The notes under the pieces are model-generated. The model ran no database searches. It saw only the letters and a list, made by a program, of their open reading frames with translations, and was not told where the DNA came from. The translations under genes were made by a program, and so were the position numbers. This document shows, in pieces, positions 1 to 7,904 of a stretch of DNA of 64,000 nt; position 1 is the first letter of the stretch, and each line of letters begins with the position of its first letter. This stretch comes from Hyphomicrobiales bacterium (GTDB lineage: Bacteria > Pseudomonadota > Alphaproteobacteria > Rhizobiales > Rhizobiaceae): assembly GCA_900466475.1 (NCBI GenBank), contig UBMI01000010.1, positions 310,001 through 374,000 of the forward strand. The letters are read 5' to 3'.

Positions 1-557
1 GTATAGATGATCGGCCGCTTGCCGTAATAGGCTTCCAGGCGATTCATGAAGCGCTGCATTTCGGATCGCACCGTGGCCGGATCGGGGCGGAAGCGGCAGG
101 TCTTCGATTCTGCATTCCACTCGACATCCAGCACCGGCGGCAGGCGCATCGATTCCTTCGGGACGTTACGGATGAACCAGTCGGCCTGGTCGTCGGCGGA
201 GGAGCAGAAATAATAGAAGTGGTAGGGCGCATGCGGAATGCCTGAGGCCGCTGCCTCGCGCCAGTATTCGTCGAAGCGCGGGTCGATCCTGTCCTTGCCT
301 TCGGTCGCCTTGATGAAGGCAAAGGCAACGCCTGATTTGCGCACCGTCTGCCAGTCGATATCGCCCTGCCATTTGGAGATGTCGATGCCGTGGACTGCGT
401 TTTGCTGCGGGCGCTTGGGGCCGAAATCCTGCGGATCGGTATCCTTGAAGCGGGTCTTCGGCTTTATGGAAGCGGTCTCGAGATAATCGTAACCCGTGGA
501 GCTGCAACCGGCGAGCAGCAGGGCAAGCGGCACGACGCAAAACAGAAGCCGACGCAT
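1..557 (-). CDS. GH25 family lysozyme-like lipoprotein (3' end cut by window)
   Basis: The first 185 codons are in the window and the C-terminus lies beyond base 1. The start MRRLLFCVVPLALLLAGCSS is a lipoprotein signal peptide with lipobox LLAGC. The glycoside hydrolase 25 (muramidase) fold follows: HGIDISKWQGDIDW near residues 47-60, then FIKATEG, YHFYYFC, and LDVEWN with the DxE pair expected at the GH25 active site. The family cleaves the MurNAc-GlcNAc beta-1,4 bond of peptidoglycan, and the lipobox predicts a periplasm-facing, membrane-anchored enzyme. About 120 bp of AT-rich sequence separates its start from the end of btaB, which lies on the same strand upstream. Family is clear; cellular role is inferred. 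Confidence 0.85.
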   Translation of the reverse strand, partial: MRRLLFCVVPLALLLAGCSSTGYDYLETASIKPKTRFKDTDPQDFGPKRPQQNAVHGIDISKWQGDIDWQTVRKSGVAFAFIKATEGKDRIDPRFDEYWREAAASGIPHAPYHFYYFCSSADDQADWFIRNVPKESMRLPPVLDVEWNAESKTCRFRPDPATVRSEMQRFMNRLEAYYGKRPIIY

Positions 558-677
558 GAATGTCCCGTCGTGATGATGGATCTGCCCCACAGCCTGACCT
601 TCGAATACACGCGCCCAGCAGAGGGTATAACCCTCTTTTCTAATATCAACGTAAAAAATTGGTTATTTACAAGCGAA

Positions 678-1349
678 TTATGAGCGCTTGCTGATAATAG
701 CGGCTCGCCACGCATAACCGCCGCCGATCCTGTCGAACGACAATGTCGCGCTGTTTTCAGCTGCTTGCGCTTCCAGAACCTCGCGCAGATTGGAGCGCGG
801 TGTGACGTGGAACTTGGCGAGCCATGCCTGCAGCAGGCGGCGGAACCAGGCAGGCAGGCCTTCCTGCTGGCCAAAATCGACGATGTGCAACTGGCCGCCG
901 GGATTGAGCGCGGCGATCGACGCATCCACCGCGCGTTCCCAATCCGGGATCATCGACAGCGCGTAGGAAATCAGAATGCGATCGAAACCGGCAGCGCCGA
1001 ATTCGCGCGGCGTATAGGCCGTGGCATCCGCGACCCGGAAATCCGGTATCGTCGCCTTGGTGGCGAACGTCTTGCGGGCGGAGATCAGCATTTCCTGGGA
1101 AATATCGAGACCGTAGAGCTTGGCCGTCGGAAAATGCTTGTGGGCGAGCGCCATGTTGCGACCGGTTCCGCAGCCGACTTCAAGCAGCGTGCCGCCCTGG
1201 GGAACGTCGAGGTTGCGGATCGTACGGTCGCGGCCGAGAAGATAGTATTTGCGGGTGAGATCGTAGAAATGGCGCTGGTAGCGATACATGCCGTCCATCA
1301 GGTCGGCATGTTCCTCGCTCTTGACGGTCATCTCGCTGACTTTGCTCAC
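678..1349 (-). CDS. btaB: BtaB-type SAM-dependent N-methyltransferase of betaine lipid synthesis
   Basis: A 223-residue class I methyltransferase with the SAM-binding loop LLEVGCGTGRN near residue 57, followed by LYGLDIS (acidic post-strand-2 residue) and LNPGGQLHIVDFG. It starts inside the end of the preceding gene (4-base ATGA overlap at 1346-1349), so the two are translationally coupled. That partner is a BtaA-family (DUF3419) protein. The pair btaA-btaB makes diacylglyceryl-N,N,N-trimethylhomoserine (DGTS) in Rhodobacter and Sinorhizobium; BtaB adds three methyl groups to the homoserine amine. The specific name rests on the pairing, because the fold alone is generic. No terminator is obvious after the stop. 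Confidence 0.85.
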   Translation of the reverse strand: MSKVSEMTVKSEEHADLMDGMYRYQRHFYDLTRKYYLLGRDRTIRNLDVPQGGTLLEVGCGTGRNMALAHKHFPTAKLYGLDISQEMLISARKTFATKATIPDFRVADATAYTPREFGAAGFDRILISYALSMIPDWERAVDASIAALNPGGQLHIVDFGQQEGLPAWFRRLLQAWLAKFHVTPRSNLREVLEAQAAENSATLSFDRIGGGYAWRAAIISKRS

Positions 1350-2590
1350 GCCTTCTTCCCGTAGATATGGAAGCCGCCGTAGATTGCCGAGCGGTCCTGG
1401 CTGGTCATCTCACGCGACTGCTCTTCGAAATAGTGCCACTGGTCGCGGATTACAGGGGCGAGGCGGCCTTCGATGATGCTCTTTTCGGCCGCCGTGCGGA
1501 AGATCACGCGGGCGCCGTCACGGGCGGTGCGGGTAATCTCGCGCCAGACATCGTTGAGCTGCTGGTCGGTCATCCAGTCCTGTGCATCGAGCAGGATGTA
1601 ACGGTCGCGCGAGGCAGCCGGCTCGCCGGCCAGAAGCTCGGTGAAGCTTGCATGATGGACGTTGACGCGGTCGACATTGGCGCGGATCACGTCGTAATGC
1701 TCGGGCTTCAGATAGGTCGGGAGCGGGCCTTCCTCGCCATCCGCATAGCGGCGTGCGAAAGCCTGCCAGGCGAAGTAGTTGTCGCGCATGGGGAAATGGC
1801 AGGCGAGTTTTTCAAGGCGGTGCTTCAGAACCGGCGCGATGGAATTGTCGGCGGCAAGACTTGCCAGCTCGTCATATTGCTGCGGCGGAATGCCAAGGCC
1901 GAAAAGCGAGCTCTTGCGGTTGGTGATCCAGCGAACGATGGGCTTTTCGAAGAGGGGAGCGATCTGGTCGTCGAAGAACTGGCGCTGCTCGCGGATCGTA
2001 CGGGCCTTGGTCATTTCCTGCAGCTTTACGCCATGCAGTCGGGCAAGAAGGTGAGCGGCGCCGATGAAGCGGCCGAGCAGGCCGGTTTCATAGATGTTGC
2101 GGTCGAAGACCGTGACACGGCGGCGGCCGAACTTGCGGGTGTTCCAGTAGGCGCGCGTCGTATCGTCGAGATTGGATGACAGATAGCGGTCGAATACCCG
2201 GCTGTTCGACTTCTCGTTCGGCATGGCCAGGAAACGGACGAGATCAGAATGGCCTGGCAGGTTCTTGAAGGCGGCAAGCTTCAGCCTGTTCAGCGCAATG
2301 TGGTGCGGATTGAGGTCGACGACGTCGATCGAAGCCGGCGCCTTGGAGAGGTAGGCCAGCATGTTGCAGCCGCCGGAACCGATCGTGACGATGCGGTGAT
2401 TGGGCTTCAGGTCCATTGCCTGCATGTCGAGGTCCGGGTCTTCCCAGATCTGCGGATAGACGAGGCCCGAGAAGAGCATGCCGAAGAGACGCTCCGAGAA
2501 GCCGTCCTTGGAAAAAGCCTTGTGGCGGAGAAGCGCTGCCTTGAGTTTCCGGTTCTTGCGGAAGCCGGTATCCGGTGCAAATTCCGACAT
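1346..2590 (-). CDS. btaA: BtaA-type S-adenosylmethionine:diacylglycerol 3-amino-3-carboxypropyltransferase (DUF3419)
   Basis: A 414-residue protein of the DUF3419/BtaA family. Visible landmarks are LFSGLVYPQIWEDPDLDMQA near residues 40-60, the nucleotide-binding stretch RIVTIGSGGCNMLAYL, VDLNPHHIALNRLKLAA, and a C-terminal LLDAQDWMTD segment followed by GARVIFRTA. BtaA moves the 3-amino-3-carboxypropyl group of SAM onto diacylglycerol to give DGHS, which BtaB then methylates. Such lipids replace phospholipids during phosphate limitation in rhizobia. The length fits the family. The 50 bp upstream were read for a PhoB box (two CTGTCA-type repeats 11 bp apart); one CTGTCAC occurs but no convincing second repeat, so Pho control is not shown here. 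Confidence 0.88.
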   Translation of the reverse strand: MSEFAPDTGFRKNRKLKAALLRHKAFSKDGFSERLFGMLFSGLVYPQIWEDPDLDMQAMDLKPNHRIVTIGSGGCNMLAYLSKAPASIDVVDLNPHHIALNRLKLAAFKNLPGHSDLVRFLAMPNEKSNSRVFDRYLSSNLDDTTRAYWNTRKFGRRRVTVFDRNIYETGLLGRFIGAAHLLARLHGVKLQEMTKARTIREQRQFFDDQIAPLFEKPIVRWITNRKSSLFGLGIPPQQYDELASLAADNSIAPVLKHRLEKLACHFPMRDNYFAWQAFARRYADGEEGPLPTYLKPEHYDVIRANVDRVNVHHASFTELLAGEPAASRDRYILLDAQDWMTDQQLNDVWREITRTARDGARVIFRTAAEKSIIEGRLAPVIRDQWHYFEEQSREMTSQDRSAIYGGFHIYGKKA

Positions 2591-2786
2591 GAGTCTGTCA
2601 CCTTTTTAGCGTTCAGGGCGTGTAACCCGCCTCTGCTACAGTTTGATGACGCGCCCTGTGGGCCAGGGTTTCAACGGCGCTCCGCGAAGACCTCAGCGAA
2701 AATTGAAGGCGATTGAAACACTTCTTTTCGCTTCGCCCTTTTCGCGGGGAGCGTTTCCTGCTTCTCTCCCTTCCGTGGAGGATTGC

Positions 2787-4178
2787 ATGCGAGTTGTTCC
2801 GCGTATCTTCAAGGGCTTGGCCCTGCTCGTCATTCTCGTCGTCGTAGGCGCAGTCGCGTGGCTCTCCATAGCTCCGCCGGAACTCCTGAAGGTGGGTAAT
2901 GGCTATGCCGCCAAGATCGTCTGCTCCAATGTCTTCATCGCGGGGCGCGATCCCGACACAGTTCTCCACGATGATGTCCAGGCACCGGGAAATCCGTTGC
3001 TCAGGCTGATGCGCGTCGAGATCGACCGCGACGGCGGGCGAGTGACTTCGCGTTTCATGGGCCTGTTTGCGCCAAGCTACGCACTTTATCGCGGCGCCCT
3101 CGGCTGCACGAGCGTGCCGGACGGCAATTTCGATGCCGCCGCCAGAGCCGTGCCACTGGCGCCGGCGCTGCGGGCGGGGGCGAACGATGCATCATGGCCG
3201 GACGGTGAGGGTGTCGATCCTGCGACCGGCAATGCGAAGGTCGCCGCCCTTCTGGCCGATGCCGCGCTTGCCGGGCCTGCCATGCGGGCGATGGTCGTCA
3301 TACAGGATGGCCGCGTCATTGCCGAGAATTATGGGCCGGGTTTCGGCGCCGATACACCGCTCATCGGCTGGTCGATGACGAAGACCGTGAATGCGGCGCT
3401 GATCGGCCGGCTGATGCTGTCCGGCAAGATCTCCTTCGATGACACACATCTCCTGCCGCAATGGGCCGGTGATTCGCGCGGAGACATCAAACTCTCCGAC
3501 CTGCTCGGCATGGAAAGCGGGCTCGCCTTCAACGAAGACTATGGCGCCGTCGCCGATGTGACGCGCATGCTCTATCTCGACCCCGATATGGTTTCCCTGC
3601 CGGCGGGCGCACCTCTGGTGGCCGCGCCGGGCACGGATTTCCATTATTCCAGCGGTACGGCGGTGCTTCTGTCCCGTATCTGGATGGATAAGGTCGGTGA
3701 TCCGCGGGCAGCCTTCGATTATCCCCGCGATGCGCTGTTTTCTCCGCTCGGCATGACGAGCGCGGTCTTCGAAGCCGATGAGCGCGGGACGTTTACCGGC
3801 AGTTCCTATCTCTATGCCACGGCGCATGACTGGGCACGCTTCGGCCAGTTCCTGCTGCAGGACGGTGTGTGGAACGGACAGAGGCTTCTGCCGGAAGGCT
3901 TTGTTGCGACGATGCGGACACCGACAGCAAGTTCGGGGGGCAAATATACGCAAGGCCAGGCCTGGCTTGCCGGACCTGGCGGCGGCACGAGCGCGGAGTT
4001 CGGCCTGCCGCAGGATACGTTCTGGCTGCAGGGGCATGACGGCCAGACGATGGCAATCGTTCCCTCGGCAAATCTCGTCTTCGTCCGCATGGGACTGACC
4101 CCGAGCTGGCTGCGCTACAGGCCGCAGATCGTGCTGAAGGAAATCCTCAATACGCTTCAGGCGGCGAAAGCCGGCTGA
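2787..4178 (+). CDS. Serine hydrolase of the beta-lactamase/class C PBP fold, membrane-anchored
   Basis: ATG at 2787 was chosen because GGAGG ends 7 bases before it and the product then begins with a signal anchor (GLALLVILVVVGAVAWLSI). Starts further upstream lack a ribosome site. The 463-residue protein has the beta-lactamase-fold nucleophile motif S-M-T-K in GWSMTKTVNAALIG near residue 207, a Tyr-Ser-Ser motif (HYSSGTAVLLSRIW) in the position of the YxN motif, and HDGQTM as the HxG equivalent. Family members are esterases, DD-peptidases or amide hydrolases, and the substrate cannot be read from sequence. It is divergent from btaA and convergent with the SLT lipoprotein gene downstream. Confidence 0.8.
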   Translation: MRVVPRIFKGLALLVILVVVGAVAWLSIAPPELLKVGNGYAAKIVCSNVFIAGRDPDTVLHDDVQAPGNPLLRLMRVEIDRDGGRVTSRFMGLFAPSYALYRGALGCTSVPDGNFDAAARAVPLAPALRAGANDASWPDGEGVDPATGNAKVAALLADAALAGPAMRAMVVIQDGRVIAENYGPGFGADTPLIGWSMTKTVNAALIGRLMLSGKISFDDTHLLPQWAGDSRGDIKLSDLLGMESGLAFNEDYGAVADVTRMLYLDPDMVSLPAGAPLVAAPGTDFHYSSGTAVLLSRIWMDKVGDPRAAFDYPRDALFSPLGMTSAVFEADERGTFTGSSYLYATAHDWARFGQFLLQDGVWNGQRLLPEGFVATMRTPTASSGGKYTQGQAWLAGPGGGTSAEFGLPQDTFWLQGHDGQTMAIVPSANLVFVRMGLTPSWLRYRPQIVLKEILNTLQAAKAG

Positions 4179-4215
4179 GGCCCGTCACAGACAGTCTGTA
4201 TCAATTATTGGACGA

Positions 4216-5184
4216 TCAGTAATTGCCCTGGGCGATGTCGGTCATGCCCTTGCGCTTGGCGTCATAATAGTAACCGCGGGCGTAAAGACGAACGGCGTCG
4301 TCTTCCTTCCTGTCGGCAACCTGCCAGGCGCCCTGCAGGTACTTGCCCGCATATTTGATATTGGTTTCGGCATCGAAAAGGCCGGCGGGATTACCGTCGT
4401 AACCCATCGACTTTGCGGTGTTGTACTTGATCTGCATGAGACCGAAGTAGCCGCGCTTGTTATAGGCCTTGGAATTGTAGCGGCTCTCGCGATGGACGAC
4501 GCGGTGGAGCAGCGATTCCGGAATTGCGTAAAGCTTGGAATATTTGCTGATGAGCTTGCTGACGAGGCTCTTTTCGACGGTCGGAGCATCGTCGCCGTCG
4601 TCATCGCTGAACATCGGCGGCGCGGCCGGCGGATCGATCGGGCCGGACTCGTCAAAGCCGTAGTCCATGGCGAAGCGCGGCGTTGTATCGACGGCGGCAA
4701 GCGCTGCGAGCGCGCCGTTCTGCGGTGTCGTTGCAGCGAAGGCAAGTTGTGTGGAGGTGCTTGCGGGCGAGCCCGGACGCGGCGTCGGAATGACGGACTG
4801 GATTGCCGTCATCTCGGGTGTCAGCGGGATCGGAGCATAGCCATTGACGGCAACCTGCTGTACGCCGCCCTGCATGGCGAAATCGCCGGCCTGCTGCTGA
4901 ACCGGGGAGACCACATTCGGCATGGCTGTTGCGGTGAGAACAGGTGTGGCGGTTGCTGCCTGCGGATTGAGCGTGGCGACGGCCGGAGCAGTCGCGCCTT
5001 CGGCGGTCGGGATAGCAGCCAGCGTTGCGTCTTCACCCGGCTTCGGCATGGGAATCACGGTCTGTGCGGCGGTCAGTTCCGCCTGAGAGGTATATTCAAC
5101 GCTCGCGCATCCGGAAATGACGCCGCAGAGCATGGTCGAGACCACGAGACTGCGTTTCAGGCCGGAAAATCCGATCGCCACCAT
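4216..5184 (-). CDS. Lytic transglycosylase (SLT domain) lipoprotein
   Basis: 322 residues. The N-terminus carries a lipoprotein signal ending at VISGC. A long low-complexity Ala/Thr/Pro segment (residues about 35-200) follows with two TVIPMPKPG/SVIPTPRPG-like motifs, then a C-terminal SLT domain. The catalytic glutamate sits in VVHRESRYNSKAYNKRGYFG and the downstream signatures are GLMQIKYNTAKSMGY and LFDAETNIKYAGKYL. Lytic transglycosylases cleave MurNAc-GlcNAc with formation of 1,6-anhydroMurNAc. The flexible linker should let the lipid-anchored enzyme reach across the periplasm. The catalytic region closely resembles the second SLT gene at 9634-10251. It converges on the serine hydrolase with a 37-bp gap. 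Confidence 0.87.
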   Translation of the reverse strand: MVAIGFSGLKRSLVVSTMLCGVISGCASVEYTSQAELTAAQTVIPMPKPGEDATLAAIPTAEGATAPAVATLNPQAATATPVLTATAMPNVVSPVQQQAGDFAMQGGVQQVAVNGYAPIPLTPEMTAIQSVIPTPRPGSPASTSTQLAFAATTPQNGALAALAAVDTTPRFAMDYGFDESGPIDPPAAPPMFSDDDGDDAPTVEKSLVSKLISKYSKLYAIPESLLHRVVHRESRYNSKAYNKRGYFGLMQIKYNTAKSMGYDGNPAGLFDAETNIKYAGKYLQGAWQVADRKEDDAVRLYARGYYYDAKRKGMTDIAQGNY

Positions 5185-5299
5185 TCTCTCACTTTCGTGA
5201 ATCGCGCCGCCCCGGCAGCGTCTTAAAAGTTATCAAATACCTTAAGCCCGGGGATAGCCATTAACCTATTCGTGGCTTTCCAGCAACCACGGAAAATTA

Positions 5300-5574
5300 T
5301 TAGAGCCTTTCCCGGTCAGATTGCGGCATTCTGTTGGCTCAAACGGAGTTGGATGGTCGACCGGCAGGCGCGCGTCGTAGCCCAGATCTACGGCCAAACC
5401 GGCCGGTCGATCAGGCGGCCCGTTTCAGCCAACCCGAAGGGCCGGGCATCTTTGCGCCAGGATCAAAGGCGATCGGGTCGGACGTACCTGGAGGTATGCC
5501 CTTCGCCAATCGCCTTTGCCCTGTCGAAAACCTGCTCCGGCAGAATGCTGCAATCTGACCGGGAAAGGCTTTAA
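5300..5574. repeat. Nested inverted-repeat element (MITE- or RIME-like), about 275 bp
   Basis: Seen directly: 5300-5333 and 5541-5574 are inverted copies matching at 32 of 34 positions (core AGCCTTTCCCGGTCAGATTG). Inside lie two further hairpins. Arms 5333-5346 and 5420-5433 match 13 of 14 and continue inward as 5354-5365 with 5402-5413 (11 of 12) and 5376-5380 with 5388-5392. Arms 5464-5473 and 5509-5518 match exactly, with a TACC/GGTA hairpin at 5485-5496. The outer ends begin with TA, as expected for a Tc1/IS630-type non-autonomous element. No coding potential was seen. The right end covers the stop codon of the LysE gene. The element fills nearly all of the gap between the SLT lipoprotein and LysE genes. 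Confidence 0.8.
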
Positions 5575-6206
5575 GCCGCAATACGGCGATACCCGGCGGT
5601 TACGGCGCCTGCCGCGATGAGCAGAGTGCCGCCGGTGCGGTTAACAGCACGCTGCACGCTCGCCTTGCGAATCAGGCCGCGGGCGGCGTGAGCGGCAAGG
5701 GCGTAACAGGAGGCATTGATGGTGGCGAGCACGAGGAAGGTCGCTTCCATGATCAGCATCTGATCGAAGAAGGGAAGGGCGGGGTTGAGGAACTGCGGCA
5801 CGAAGGCGACGAAGAAGACGATGCTCTTCGGATTCAGCGCCGTCACCACATAGGCATGCAGGAAGATCCGTAAGGACTTTTCTTCCGGCAGGTTGTCGTT
5901 GTCGGCGATGTGTTCACCGATGATCGGTGCCCGCCAGAGCTTGATCCCGAGCCAGATGAGGTAGGCGCCGCCGATCCACTTCAGCACGGTAAACAGCGTC
6001 GCGGATGCGGCGAGCAGGGCGCCCAATCCGAAAAGCGATGCCGTCATGGCCGTGAAATCGCCGAGAGCCACGCCTGAAACGGTCGCCAGCGCCGTTTTCC
6101 GGCCATGACCAAGCGCATAGGAAACGACCAGAAGAATGGTCGGTCCCGGTATGGCCAGCATGATGGCGGATGCGGCTGCAAAAGCGAGCCAAGCTTCAAG
6201 CGACAT
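5571..6206 (-). CDS. LysE/RhtB family amino-acid exporter
   Basis: 211 residues with the LysE-family N-terminus AIPGPTILLVVSYALGHGRKTALATVSGVALGDF (residues about 18-50, split here by family motif GPTxxxV), six predicted hydrophobic segments, and the internal LKWIGGAYLIWLGIKLWR helix typical of RhtB/LysE. These inner-membrane proteins export amino acids such as lysine, homoserine or threonine using proton exchange; the substrate here is unknown. The stop codon lies inside the right arm of the inverted-repeat element at 5300-5574, so that element may have supplied the native C-terminus RIAA. The protein has the normal family length. Confidence 0.82.
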   Translation of the reverse strand: MSLEAWLAFAAASAIMLAIPGPTILLVVSYALGHGRKTALATVSGVALGDFTAMTASLFGLGALLAASATLFTVLKWIGGAYLIWLGIKLWRAPIIGEHIADNDNLPEEKSLRIFLHAYVVTALNPKSIVFFVAFVPQFLNPALPFFDQMLIMEATFLVLATINASCYALAAHAARGLIRKASVQRAVNRTGGTLLIAAGAVTAGYRRIAA

Positions 6207-6263
6207 GGAATCTCCTCCTATTCCTAGAGAACAAGCAAAGACATCATATTAGCCATCCGTCAA

Positions 6264-7475
6264 TCATGCCCCGGTGTATTTTTGCCCGATCTGGTTCATT
6301 ACTTCACCAAACCATGCAGTTGAAAGATCAAACGGCTTGCCACCCTTGATGCGGGGGAATTCTATTGTGCGCAACTTGCCGTTCTGGGCTTCATCATGGC
6401 CGGTTACACCCGAAATCTTATTGAGGGCGCTTTCGACGGCGAGGTCGACCATGCTCTGGATCAGCCGCAGATCTTCGCCGTTTGCCGGTGCCGAGCGGGC
6501 GAAATAGCCGGATTTCTGGACGAGAGAGCGTTCGGCGGTGAGCAGGCTCGCGAACTGTTTCTGGAACCAGGCGCCGACATTGATCGTGTCGATCTTCACG
6601 TGGCCGAAGGCATCGCGCTTGACCGTCTCGCCCGCGGCTTCGCGCTCGGCGACGATGGCGTCGAGGCAGGCGCCTTCCGAAACGAAGACGGTGGCATGTC
6701 CGGTCCTGTCCATGATCTCCTTCAGGCGCGCGGCTTCGGCATCAAGGTCGAAGGCCATTTCCGGCAGGTAGACGGCGTCGATGCTCTTCATATGCGCGTT
6801 CATCATCAGGCCGTCGACATATTCGTTGCCCTTGGTGCGCTGCAGGTAGGCACGGGCGGTCGCAGCCGTCAGCCAGCCACAGTGGCGGCCCATGACCTCG
6901 TGGATGACGAGCGTGCGCGGTGCGGCGGTCTGTTCGTTGCTGACATTGTCGAAGAAATGGGCGCCGACTTCGGCCGCCGTCCAGGCGCCGAGCGACTGGC
7001 GGATCGGCACGACGTCGTTGTCGACAGTCTTCGGCAGGCCGACGACCGTCAGGTCATAGCCGTTGGCCGAGAGATAGGCGGCGAGATCGGCCGCGGTCGT
7101 GTTGGTATCGTCGCCGCCGATCGTGTGCAGAATGGTGACGCCGTCATTGGCAAGACGTTCGGCGGCGACCCGCAGTGGATTTTCGCCTTCCTTGACAAGG
7201 CCACGCTTCACGCAGTCTGCAGCATTGGTGAGCTTCACGCGGCTGTTGCCGATCGGCGAACCGCCATAACGGTGCAGGAGCGGCGCCTTGTCTCGCATCT
7301 CCTTGGTGATCACAACGCTGTCGCCGAGCAGCACGCCCTGATAGCCGGACTTGTAGGCGATGAGTTCGATATCGGGTGCGATGTCGCTATAGCGCTCGAT
7401 CAGGCCGCCGACGGCGGATGAGAGGCAGGGCGCCAGGCCTCCGGCGGTCAGCATTGCGACTTTCTGTTTGGCCAT
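6264..7475 (-). CDS. pfp: Pyrophosphate-dependent 6-phosphofructokinase
   Basis: ATG at 7475 was chosen because AAGGAGG precedes it at good spacing and the product then starts MAKQKVAMLTAGGLAPCLSS, a phosphofructokinase N-terminus; an upstream extension lacks such support. The 403-residue enzyme has GGDDTNTTAADL near residue 105, GLPKTVDNDV with the substrate-binding TVDND, and MGRHCGWLTAATA. The second Asp in GGDD, in place of the Gly of ATP enzymes, marks PPi-type enzymes. The reaction is fructose 6-phosphate + PPi to fructose 1,6-bisphosphate + Pi, reversible. It stands alone with its own upstream region holding a short palindromic repeat (7534-7577). Confidence 0.9.
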   Translation of the reverse strand: MAKQKVAMLTAGGLAPCLSSAVGGLIERYSDIAPDIELIAYKSGYQGVLLGDSVVITKEMRDKAPLLHRYGGSPIGNSRVKLTNAADCVKRGLVKEGENPLRVAAERLANDGVTILHTIGGDDTNTTAADLAAYLSANGYDLTVVGLPKTVDNDVVPIRQSLGAWTAAEVGAHFFDNVSNEQTAAPRTLVIHEVMGRHCGWLTAATARAYLQRTKGNEYVDGLMMNAHMKSIDAVYLPEMAFDLDAEAARLKEIMDRTGHATVFVSEGACLDAIVAEREAAGETVKRDAFGHVKIDTINVGAWFQKQFASLLTAERSLVQKSGYFARSAPANGEDLRLIQSMVDLAVESALNKISGVTGHDEAQNGKLRTIEFPRIKGGKPFDLSTAWFGEVMNQIGQKYTGA

Positions 7476-7533
7476 AGATCCCTCCTTTGGCGCCCGATGC
7501 GCGCGATTGCAGCGGCTCAAGTCTCTGTTTTAC

Positions 7534-7577
7534 GCATGCCGGTATCGCAAACCGCTGCACGTTTTTGCGCGACATGC
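7534..7577. repeat. Short interspersed palindrome, copy 1 (GCATG...CATGC type)
   Basis: A hairpin-forming sequence with arms GCATGCCGGTATCGCAAA and TTTTGCGCGACATGC around the core CCGCTGCACG. The same core (GCAAA-CCGCTGC-TTTTGC) recurs at 46442-46490 with different outer arms. A shortened relative lies at 51977-52004. All three are intergenic. I recall similar motifs being scattered through Rhizobium and Agrobacterium genomes, but copy number cannot be counted from this window. Confidence 0.7.
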
Positions 7578-7800
7578 TTCCGGTAACGCATGGATGCGGC
7601 AGGGAAAGTGCCCTGTAAAGTAAAGAATTTACGAAAAACGGACCATTCTGCAGTGCAGGTGCCGGAACCGTCGATATAATCGGTTCAATGCCGGTCCACC
7701 TATCCATAAGTGTTGTGGAAATCGCCGGGCGTTGTGCGAATAATACAGAAAATAGCGGACACAGCGGATGGTCGCGGGATCAGCGACAATTACCGAATTG

Positions 7801-7815
7801 TGAAAACTGTTTTCA
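7801..7815. promoter_or_regulatory. Perfect palindrome TGAAAAC-T-GTTTTCA, possible operator
   Basis: Two 7-base arms around one central base form an exact dyad about 90 bp upstream of the TerB/J-domain gene. Size and symmetry suit a dimeric repressor, but no adjacent regulator gene identifies one. Chance occurrence in AT-rich intergenic DNA cannot be excluded. Confidence 0.3.
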
Positions 7816-7904
7816 AACCTACGACCAATAGCCGCCTTGCAATGGCAACGATTATTTGGTCAAGGTGTTTCTTCTAGAACTTGCTGCATTGCGAGAAGAT
7901 GACG

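Larger units (their letters stand above)
7521..7904. other. Intergenic region upstream of pfp and of the J-domain gene
   Basis: 384 bp between divergent genes. It contains the palindromic repeat at 7534-7577, then an AT-richer stretch (about 7610-7860) that probably holds both promoters, and a perfect 7-1-7 palindrome at 7801-7815. No credible open reading frame was seen. Confidence 0.5.

Noticed and set aside
2591..2700. Possible PhoB box ahead of btaA
   Set aside because: Only one CTGTCAC unit; no second unit at 11-bp spacing.
3067..4098. Several Arg/Ser-rich frames overlapping the serine hydrolase
   Set aside because: Shadow frames of a gene with complete active-site motifs.
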